In this document: piece after piece, positions 43,319 through 49,335 of the stretch
Position numbering within the stretch: the stretch's first letter is position 1
How the letters are laid out: every line of letters starts with the position of its first letter
Source of the DNA: Limnohabitans sp.
GTDB lineage: Bacteria; Pseudomonadota; Gammaproteobacteria; Burkholderiales; Burkholderiaceae_C
NCBI RefSeq assembly: GCF_017848645.1
Contig: NZ_JAFEIF010000064.1
Coordinates: 1 to 49,335 of the forward strand
Direction of reading: 5' to 3'
Length of the DNA: 49,335 bases
Made by a program: the position numbers and the translations under genes
Notes under the pieces: model-generated
The model's database searches: none
What the model saw: the letters and a program-made list of their open reading frames with translations, nothing else
Told to the model about the DNA's origin: nothing

Positions 43319-43624
43319 TCACCCAGCAGCTGAGGCAGGCCCCAACAACTCGTCCAGGTTGGCATTGATTTTTTGTGCAATCTTGCCGCTGTAGGCACCG
43401 AGCAAAAAGCCCAGTTTCAGTTGCAGATCAAACCGGGTCTCGGTCACCGTCAGCTCGCCGCTCACGCCGCTGCGGGCAAAACGCATGCGGTCTTCGGCCT
43501 CACCAGGCTCGGACTCGCAGCTCATGCCCCAGTCTTGCTCGGCCTGCTCGCGCCAGCGTTCGGCCACGGCGCGTGCACCCGCCAATCCCAGGGTGTGTTC
43601 GCGTTCGATCTTGAGTTCAGGCAT
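43319..43624 (-). CDS. polyhydroxyalkanoic acid system family protein
   Basis: 101 residues starting MPELKIEREHTLGLAGARAV. The pattern H-x-L-G-L-x-x-AR-x-x-AE-x-W followed by GVSGELTVTETRFDLQLKLGFLLGAYSGKI matches the small PHA-granule-region family found beside PHA genes in many proteobacteria; its biochemical role is not established. The start at 43624 overlaps the molybdopterin oxidoreductase stop (43617) by eight bases; the longer frame from 43705 is antisense-like. It is therefore translationally coupled to that gene, an unexpected partner. Confidence 0.8.
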   Translation of the reverse strand: MPELKIEREHTLGLAGARAVAERWREQAEQDWGMSCESEPGEAEDRMRFARSGVSGELTVTETRFDLQLKLGFLLGAYSGKIAQKINANLDELLGPASAAG

Positions 43625-45707
43625 GGGGCGCTTTCTGGGTTGGATGGGCAGCGAATTGGGCATCCAAAGACACTTCCACCAGACAGTCGTAAAACACAGG
43701 CGCACGGCCCAAGTCGGTCAGGTGCTGGCTGGTGAGTTCGTTCACGTTGGTGCCGTTCAGGCCCAACTTGCGCCACCAGATGCCCAGGCCATTGACCACA
43801 CCGAGGCGCGCCCGCTGGTTCACACGCGCCTTGCAGTGGTAAGTGCCCCGGTCGTTGAACACACGCACCACCGCGCCGTCAAGAATGCCGCGGGCTGCAG
43901 CGTCTTGCGGGTGCATTTCCAGCACCGGCTCGGCCTCGATGTCGCGCAGGCTTTGCACGTTGACGAAGGTCGAATTGAGGAAGTTGCGCGCAGGCGGCGA
44001 AATCATGGCCAGCGGGTAGCGGCCACCGGGCGCGGCCAGTTCGTAGTTGGGCAAGTGGTCGGGCAGGCCGTCCAGCCCCTGGTCGGCCAGGCGCTGACTG
44101 AAAAACTCGCAGCGGCCCGAGGGTGTGGGAAAGCCGCCTTGGGCAAACGGCGCATCGGGCAAGGGCAAAGAGGCAAAGCCGTGCGCCAGCAGTTGCTCAA
44201 AATCTTGCGCGTCGCCAATGGCACTGCGGCACAGGCTTTCGTCGCTCTCGGCAAAACATGCATCGTCAAAACCCATGCGGGCGGCCAGCGCCCGGAAGAT
44301 GTCGGTGTTGGTGCGCGCACCGCCCACAGGGGCAATCGCCGGGCGATTCAGCAGCACGTCGGTGTGGCCGTAGCTGGTGTGGATGTCCCAGTGCTCTAGC
44401 TGGGTGGTGGCCGGCAAGATGAAATCGGCATAGTCGGCCGTGTCGGTCTGAAAATGCTCCAGCACCACGGTGAACAGGTCTTCGCGGCCAAAGCCCTTCA
44501 CCACCTTGCCCGACTCGGGGGCCACCGCCACCGGGTTGCTGTTGTAGACGATCAAGGCTTCAATTTGCGGGCCAAATGCGGGCGATGACGGGCGCAGCAA
44601 ATCGTCACCAATGGTGGACATGTTGATGGTGCGTGGACGCCGCTCACCCAGCAGGTCGGGACGCTGCAAAGCCGCCCGCCGCACGGGGAAGTTCCCCGAA
44701 CTGCTGAGCAAGACCCCGCCAGCCCGGTGCCGCCAGGCGCCCGTGAGCGCAGGCAGGCAAGCAATCGCCCGGACCGCATTGCCGCCCCCGCGCACGCGCT
44801 GCATGCCGTAGTTCAACCGAATGGCGGCGGGCTGGGTCGTGCCCCAGTCGCGCGCCAGTTGGCGAATTTGTTCAACCGGCACGCCACACACCTCGGCCGC
44901 ACGCTCTGGCGGCCATTGCAAAGCGCGGGCCTTCAAAGCGTCCCAGCCCAAGGTGTAGCGGTCAATGTAGTCTTGGTCGAGCCAGCCGTGCACGATCAGC
45001 TCGTGCATGAGGGCCAGCGCCAGCGCGGCGTCGGTGCCGGGGCGCAGGGCAATGTGTTCATGACATTTTTCGGCCGTCTCGCTGCGTCGGGGGTCGATGC
45101 ACACCAGCTTGGCGCCCTGACGCTTGGCCGCCTGGGCAATGCGCCAAAAATGCAGGTTGCTGCCAATAGAGTTGCTGCCCCAGATGACAATCAGCTTGGA
45201 TTCGGCAAAAAACTCATTCTTCATGCCCACCTTGTTGCCCAGGGTCTGGGTCAGCGCTTCGGCACCGGCCGAGGCGCAAATCGTGCGGTCCAGAAGCGAT
45301 GCGCCTAATTGGTGGAAAAACCGCGCCGCGATCGACTCGCTTTGCACCAGGCCCATGGTGCCCGCGTAGCTGTAGGGCAAGATGGCCTGAGGGTCGCGCG
45401 CGGCGATGGTTTTCAGCCGGGCGGCAATGGCGTCCAACGCCTGGTCCCAGCTGACCGGTTCAAACTGGCCCGAACCCTTGGGTCCGACCCGGCGCAGGGG
45501 TTGCAGCAGGCGATCGGGGTGGTAGGTGCGCTCGGTGTAACGCGAGACCTTGGTGCACAGCACGCCGTCGGTAGGCGCGTGCGCCGGGTTGCCCTGCACC
45601 TTGGTGGCACGGCCGTTCTCCACGGTGGTCAACAGTGCGCAGGTGTCGGGGCAGTCGTGCGGACAAGCGCCGCGCACGGTTTGGGGGGCCAAAAGGGAGT
45701 CGGTCAT
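43617..45707 (-). CDS. molybdopterin-dependent oxidoreductase with N-terminal 4Fe-4S cluster
   Basis: 696 residues. The Fe-S ligands C15, C19, C23 and C51 (ACPHDCPDTCALL...GVLCTK) precede the bis-MGD domains. Recognisable stretches are LIVIWGSNSIGSNLHFWR, DPRRSETAEKCHEHIALRPG, GTDAALALALMHELI and the C-terminal molybdopterin dinucleotide-binding region with VRVFNDRGTYHCKA. The metal ligand position reads ICASAGAEA, suggesting Ser rather than Cys. No twin-Arg signal peptide, so cytoplasmic. No electron-transfer or membrane subunit is adjacent. Substrate unknown; the assimilatory/BisC-like branch is a guess. Divergent from the M20 amidohydrolase gene. Confidence 0.92.
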   Translation of the reverse strand: MTDSLLAPQTVRGACPHDCPDTCALLTTVENGRATKVQGNPAHAPTDGVLCTKVSRYTERTYHPDRLLQPLRRVGPKGSGQFEPVSWDQALDAIAARLKTIAARDPQAILPYSYAGTMGLVQSESIAARFFHQLGASLLDRTICASAGAEALTQTLGNKVGMKNEFFAESKLIVIWGSNSIGSNLHFWRIAQAAKRQGAKLVCIDPRRSETAEKCHEHIALRPGTDAALALALMHELIVHGWLDQDYIDRYTLGWDALKARALQWPPERAAEVCGVPVEQIRQLARDWGTTQPAAIRLNYGMQRVRGGGNAVRAIACLPALTGAWRHRAGGVLLSSSGNFPVRRAALQRPDLLGERRPRTINMSTIGDDLLRPSSPAFGPQIEALIVYNSNPVAVAPESGKVVKGFGREDLFTVVLEHFQTDTADYADFILPATTQLEHWDIHTSYGHTDVLLNRPAIAPVGGARTNTDIFRALAARMGFDDACFAESDESLCRSAIGDAQDFEQLLAHGFASLPLPDAPFAQGGFPTPSGRCEFFSQRLADQGLDGLPDHLPNYELAAPGGRYPLAMISPPARNFLNSTFVNVQSLRDIEAEPVLEMHPQDAAARGILDGAVVRVFNDRGTYHCKARVNQRARLGVVNGLGIWWRKLGLNGTNVNELTSQHLTDLGRAPVFYDCLVEVSLDAQFAAHPTQKAPHA

Positions 45708-45816
45708 GGGGCGATGGAGAGGGGAAAGTCAGGCTGGGAGCAATGATTCATTCTGATTGTGGCCCAAACCCTGCCCTGGGCGGGCGGTCCGTTTGTCCCC
45801 CATGTGCACAGGGGTG

Positions 45817-45846
45817 TTGGCAATCCCCCTCAAGTGTGGCTAGACT
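45817..45846 (+). promoter_or_regulatory. candidate sigma-70 promoter of the M20 amidohydrolase gene
   Basis: TTGGCA (45817-45822) and TAGACT (45841-45846) are separated by 18 bp. The -10 ends six bases before the ATG at 45853, and there is no Shine-Dalgarno, so the message would be leaderless. Confidence 0.5.
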
Positions 45847-45852
45847 GTACCC

Positions 45853-47064
45853 ATGAAAATCATCGACTCCATCCTCACCGACGCGGCCAGCATCGCGGCC
45901 ATTCGCAAAGACATCCACGCCCACCCCGAGCTGTGCTTCCAAGAAGTGCGCACAGCCGACGTGGTTGCCCAACAGCTGACCGACTGGGGCATCCCCATCC
46001 ACCGCGGCATGGGCACCACCGGGGTGGTCGGCATCGTGCACGGGCGTGACGGCGGCGCTTGCGGCCGCGGCATCGGCCTGCGCGCCGACATCGACGCACT
46101 GCCCATGCAGGAATTCAACACCTTCGCCCATGCCAGCAAACACCAGGGCAAGATGCACGCCTGCGGCCACGATGGCCACACGGCCATGCTGCTGGCTGCC
46201 GCCAAACATTTTTCCAAACACCGCGACTTTGATGGCACGGTGTACCTGATCTTCCAACCGGCCGAAGAAGGCGGCGGCGGTGCCCGCGAGATGATCAAGG
46301 ACGGCCTGTTTGACAAGTTCCCGATGCAGGCCGTGTTCGGTATGCACAACTGGCCGGGCGCCCCTGTGGGCACCTTTGCCGTGAGCGCAGGCCCCGTGAT
46401 GGCGTCCAGCAACGAGTTCAAGATCACCATCCGCGGCAAAGGCAGCCACGCCGCGCTGCCTCACAACGGCATCGACCCTGTGCCTGTGGCCTGCCAAATG
46501 GTGCAAGGTTTCCAGACCATCATCACCCGCAACAAAAAACCGGTGGATGCGGGCGTGATCTCGGTCACCATGATCCACGCGGGCGAAGCCACCAATGTGG
46601 TACCCGATTTTTGCGAACTGCAGGGCACCGTGCGCACTTTCAGCATCGAAGTGCTCGATCTGATCGAGACGCGCATGAAACTGGTGGCCGAGTCGATCTG
46701 CACCGCTTTTGGTGCGCAATGCGAATTCGAGTTCCACCGCAACTACCCGCCCACCATCAACAGCCCGGCCGAAGCCGACTTTGCCCGCCAGGTGATGAAC
46801 AGCATCGTGGGAGCCGAGCAGGTGCTGCACCAAGAGCCCACCATGGGCGCGGAAGACTTCTCGTACATGCTGCAAGCCAAGCCGGGCGCTTACGTGTTCA
46901 TCAGCAACGGCGACGGCGCGCACCGCGAGATGGGCCACGGCGGCGGCCCTTGCACCTTGCACAACCCGAGCTACGACTTCAACGACGACCTGATCCCGCT
47001 GGGTGGCACCTATTGGGTGGAGTTGGCCACGCAGTGGCTGGCCCAACCGACCCAAACCGCTTGA
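45853..47064 (+). CDS. M20 family amidohydrolase (hippurate hydrolase / N-acyl amino acid amidohydrolase type)
   Basis: 403 residues. Metal-site motifs are GLRADIDALPM (about 76-85), MHACGHDGH (C104, H106) and QPAEEGGGGAREM (E138/E139), with HNWPGAPVGTF and C-terminal GAEDFSYML. The Cys-x-His motif is typical of the HipO/AmhX/IAA-amino-acid-hydrolase group, which removes acyl groups from N-acyl amino acids. No signal peptide, so cytoplasmic. First gene of a three-gene plus-strand run with the M14-like peptidase (11 bp later) and NDUFA9-like protein, suggesting peptide or acyl-amino-acid turnover. Confidence 0.93.
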   Translation: MKIIDSILTDAASIAAIRKDIHAHPELCFQEVRTADVVAQQLTDWGIPIHRGMGTTGVVGIVHGRDGGACGRGIGLRADIDALPMQEFNTFAHASKHQGKMHACGHDGHTAMLLAAAKHFSKHRDFDGTVYLIFQPAEEGGGGAREMIKDGLFDKFPMQAVFGMHNWPGAPVGTFAVSAGPVMASSNEFKITIRGKGSHAALPHNGIDPVPVACQMVQGFQTIITRNKKPVDAGVISVTMIHAGEATNVVPDFCELQGTVRTFSIEVLDLIETRMKLVAESICTAFGAQCEFEFHRNYPPTINSPAEADFARQVMNSIVGAEQVLHQEPTMGAEDFSYMLQAKPGAYVFISNGDGAHREMGHGGGPCTLHNPSYDFNDDLIPLGGTYWVELATQWLAQPTQTA

Positions 47065-47075
47065 CCGGGCTCCGC

Positions 47076-48164
47076 ATGAACGACATCCAACAGGGCTTTT
47101 CCAAAAGCTACGCTCAAGCCCGCGACAAATTCCTGAACGCTGCCCAGACCGCAGGCCTGCAAGTCGACTCGAACGTCCACCCCCTGCCCGGTCGGGACGG
47201 TGAAAAATTGGCCATGGACGTGGTGCTGGACGGCGCGGCCGATGCCCAACAGCTGCTCGTCATCAGCAGCGCTTGCCATGGTGTGGAGGGTTATTGCGGC
47301 TCCGGCGTGCAAGTCCATGCCCTGCAAAACACCGCCTGGCGTGAAGCGGCCCGTGCGCGGGGTGTCGCGGTGCTGTACATCCATGCGCTCAACCCACACG
47401 GGTTCTCGCATGTGCGCCGGGTGACCCACGAAAACGTGGACATCAACCGCAATTTCCAGGATTTCTCCAAGCCCCTGCCCGATAACCCGGATTACCGCGA
47501 AATCCATCCCCTGCTGCTGCCCGATGTCTGGCCACCGGATGCCGCCAACGCAGCGGCCACTGCGCAATACATCGCCGAACGCGGCATGAAAACTTACCAG
47601 GCTGCCGTCTCCAAGGGTCAGCACGAATTCCCGAATGGCTTGTTTTTTGGTGGCCAAGCGCCCACTTGGAGCAACCTCACCTTGCGCAAGGTGCTGCAAA
47701 AATACGGCCAGCGCTGCCAAAAAATGGCCTGGATCGATCTCCACACGGGCCTGGGCCCCAGCGGCGTGGGCGAGCGCATTTTTGCCTGTGCCGACGACGC
47801 AGCGGCCTTTGCACGCGCCAAAGCCTGGTGGGGTCAGGGCATCACCTCGATTTATGACGGCTCTTCCAGCTCCCCCATGCTCACGGGGCTCATGTGGATG
47901 GCGGCTTACCAGGAGTGCCGCCAGGCGCAATACACCGGCATTGCTCTGGAATACGGCACCCAAGCGCCCGACAAAGTCATCGGTGCCTTGCGCGGCGACC
48001 ATTGGCTGCACCTGCACCCCGAAGCGCCTGAGGCCCTGAAAAAACAGATCAAGCAAGATCTGATGGATGCGTTCTACGTCGACACCGACGAATGGCGCAC
48101 CCAGATCGTTGACCAAGCCATGGACGCCATGCACCAGGCCGTCAGCGGCTTGAGCGCGGCATGA
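47076..48164 (+). CDS. M14-type zinc carboxypeptidase-like protein (DUF2817)
   Basis: 362 residues starting MNDIQQGFSKSYAQARDKFL. Zinc-ligand pattern H68-x-x-E71 (SACHGVEGY) and H223 (WIDLHTGLGP), substrate-binding N124-R125 (VDINRNFQDF) and candidate catalytic E292 (IALEYGTQA) match the M14 carboxypeptidase fold as seen in DUF2817. It should hydrolyse a C-terminal amide or peptide bond; substrate is not known. No signal peptide. The reading frame extends back to 46611 in an unused frame of the preceding gene and is trimmed. Its last bases overlap the next start (ATGA). Confidence 0.86.
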   Translation: MNDIQQGFSKSYAQARDKFLNAAQTAGLQVDSNVHPLPGRDGEKLAMDVVLDGAADAQQLLVISSACHGVEGYCGSGVQVHALQNTAWREAARARGVAVLYIHALNPHGFSHVRRVTHENVDINRNFQDFSKPLPDNPDYREIHPLLLPDVWPPDAANAAATAQYIAERGMKTYQAAVSKGQHEFPNGLFFGGQAPTWSNLTLRKVLQKYGQRCQKMAWIDLHTGLGPSGVGERIFACADDAAAFARAKAWWGQGITSIYDGSSSSPMLTGLMWMAAYQECRQAQYTGIALEYGTQAPDKVIGALRGDHWLHLHPEAPEALKKQIKQDLMDAFYVDTDEWRTQIVDQAMDAMHQAVSGLSAA

Positions 48165-49120
48165 GCACACCACGCGTTCTGGTCTTGGGTGGCAGCGGCT
48201 TTGTCGGTCGCCACGTTTGCGAGCAGCTGACCCGCCTGGGCTGGCACATCACCGTGCCCACCCGCCGCGCCGTGAATGCGGCCAGCGTGCAAAGCCTGCC
48301 TGGATTGACCGTGATCGAGGCCTCTGTTCACAAGGAAGCCGACTTGGCCCGGCTGATGCTCGGTCACGACGCGGTGGTGAACCTGGTGGCCGTGCTGCAT
48401 GGCAATGAGGAGCGCTTTGAAAGCGTGCACGTGGATTTGCCCGGCAAGATCGCCAGCGTCATGAAGAAAGCGGGCGTGCAGCGCTTGGTGCACGTCAGCG
48501 CCCTGGGCGCCGACCCGCAGGGCCCTTCGATGTACCAGCGCAGCAAGGCGCGGGGCGAGACGGTCTTGCACAACGCAGGGCTTCAGCTGACGATCTTGCG
48601 CCCCAGCGTGATTTTTGGTGCCGAAGACAAATTCCTCAACCTGTTTGCCGACCTGCAGGCCGTGGCGCCTTTTATGCCACTGGCGGGCAGCGGCACACGT
48701 TTTGCGCCCGTGTGGGTGGCCGATGTGGCGCTCGCTGTGGCGCTCTGCCTGCAAAAGCCGGACACCATCGGCCAGACTTATGAGCTGTGCGGCCCGGATG
48801 TGTTGACGCTGGGCGAGCTGGTCAAGCTGGCGGGACAGTGGGCGGGTGTGAACAACGGCCGGGGCCGTCCGGTCATCGGTTTGCCGATGTGGGTGGGGTG
48901 GCTGCAAGCTGCGGCCATGGAGTTGGCACCGGGCGAGCCGCTCATGAGCCGGGACAACCTGGCCTCGATGAAGGTGGACAACGTGGCCACGGGCCAGCTG
49001 CCGGGTTTGCAGGCTTTGGGCATCACTGCAGCCTCTGCCGCGGGTGTGGCTCCGACGTACTTGGGTCATCGCGGACCGCGCAGCAAGTTGAACCGCTGGC
49101 GTGCGGGGGCGGGGCGCTGA
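48161..49120 (+). CDS. NAD(P)-binding protein, complex I NDUFA9-like / atypical short-chain reductase
   Basis: 319 residues. The Rossmann motif GGSGFVGRHV is at about 10-19, then LVAVLHGNEERFESVHVDLP, the HVSALGADPQGPSMYQRSKA stretch (a Y-x-x-x-K-like arrangement shifted to YQRSK) and LRPSVIFGAEDKFLN. This is the family called complex I NDUFA9 subunit family in bacteria, usually not part of complex I; roles in ubiquinone or NAD(P)-dependent chemistry are suspected. Overlaps the M14-like gene by four bases. Ends with an arginine-rich tail (RSKLNRWRAGAGR). Confidence 0.9.
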   Translation: MSTPRVLVLGGSGFVGRHVCEQLTRLGWHITVPTRRAVNAASVQSLPGLTVIEASVHKEADLARLMLGHDAVVNLVAVLHGNEERFESVHVDLPGKIASVMKKAGVQRLVHVSALGADPQGPSMYQRSKARGETVLHNAGLQLTILRPSVIFGAEDKFLNLFADLQAVAPFMPLAGSGTRFAPVWVADVALAVALCLQKPDTIGQTYELCGPDVLTLGELVKLAGQWAGVNNGRGRPVIGLPMWVGWLQAAAMELAPGEPLMSRDNLASMKVDNVATGQLPGLQALGITAASAAGVAPTYLGHRGPRSKLNRWRAGAGR

Positions 49121-49197
49121 GTTCTGGCCTTGCCTTCGCGGTGCGTTCTTGAGAGGTTTTTGCGCTGGTCGTTTGGGCTTTGGTGGTCTCAGTTGAG

Positions 49198-49273
49198 GGT
49201 GTGTGAGGGGATGCGGCGGGTTCCTCATGACGGGGTACCGTGAATCGTCACCCGCCGCATCCCCTCACACACC
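49198..49273. repeat. perfect 24-bp inverted repeat with 28-bp spacer
   Basis: Left arm 49198-49221 (starts GGTGTGTGAGGGG) and right arm 49250-49273 (ends CCCCTCACACACC) are exact reverse complements. A concentric inner stem ACGG/CCGT (49230-49233, 49238-49241) shares the same centre. The rest of 49121-49335 shows no gene. It lies 77 bp after the NDUFA9-like stop. A T-run (near 49290-49295) comes about 17 bases after the stem, too far for a classic terminator. A REP/MITE-like mobile repeat, cruciform or protein-binding site are options. Confidence 0.85.
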
Positions 49274-49335
49274 TTGGATGATCGAAGCTTTTTTCGCCTT
49301 GGCTCCGGTTTCATCTCACTGGCCAACCCTTTGCC

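Noticed and set aside
45748..47055. 435-residue minus-strand open frame opposite the M20 amidohydrolase
   Set aside because: Shadow frame; the plus strand carries all M20 metal motifs.
47010..48173. 387-residue minus-strand open frame opposite the M14-like gene
   Set aside because: Shadow frame without motifs; the plus strand has H-x-x-E, His and Glu in M14 order.
1..49335. CRISPR arrays, rRNA genes, insertion sequences
   Set aside because: No regularly spaced repeats, rRNA-like sequence or transposase frames were seen; the only tandem repeat is the coding 30-bp unit at 15031-15120.

Overview
The window looks like chromosomal DNA of a betaproteobacterium of the order Burkholderiales, most likely a member of the Comamonadaceae. 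Evidence: four Bug/TctC-type periplasmic receptors, a feature strongly expanded in this order; conserved core gene orders (rph-rdgB-hemW, yicC-gmk-rpoZ-spoT-greB, hrcA/nadK-recN-rapZ); a PHA-granule-associated protein; and high GC in the core blocks. The species assignment is inference from gene content only.

Layout. 1-800: an accessory-looking end with a truncated reading frame, a small unknown gene behind a very AT-rich stretch, and a gap carrying two perfect DnaA boxes. 802-5303: a Gfo/Idh/MocA oxidoreductase facing an exported M20 carboxypeptidase, a Bug receptor, and a MarR-like regulator overlapping a membrane protein gene. 5332-12853: core block hemW, rdgB, rph (minus) and yicC, gmk, rpoZ, spoT (plus), then greB and tRNA-Arg. 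13105-19405: a complete five-gene dipeptide/oligopeptide ABC operon, one ATPase of which carries an in-frame 30-bp tandem repeat, divergent from a P1 (DmpA/NylC-like) peptidase gene.

19476-35327 is a catabolic island with visibly lower GC than its surroundings. It holds three Bug receptors, an ACMSD-type amidohydrolase, a TauD-family dioxygenase, two LysR regulators and a compact seven-gene minus-strand operon: hyuB-hyuA-aldehyde dehydrogenase-TPP enzyme-RraA-like aldolase-Bug-branched-chain aminotransferase. Read together, this suggests ATP-dependent opening of a cyclic amide or hydantoin-like compound, then transamination, decarboxylation and oxidation to an acid. That exact combination is not a pathway I recognise and is the best candidate here for an undescribed system. 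A tRNA-Ile(CAU)-type gene abuts its right end.

35505-49120 returns to core and housekeeping genes: hrcA (minus), nadK-recN-rapZ (plus), a TetR regulator with 5-formyl-THF cyclo-ligase, a soluble lytic transglycosylase, a PHA-system protein with a molybdopterin oxidoreductase, and a plus-strand run of M20 amidohydrolase, M14-like peptidase and NDUFA9-like reductase. The window closes with a perfect 24-bp inverted repeat. No CRISPR array, integrase, transposase or rRNA was found.

Several genes (starts at 4381, 9990, 22846, 36509, 41298, 45853) lack a Shine-Dalgarno sequence and have a -10-like hexamer ending 6-7 nt before the start codon, which suggests leaderless transcripts.
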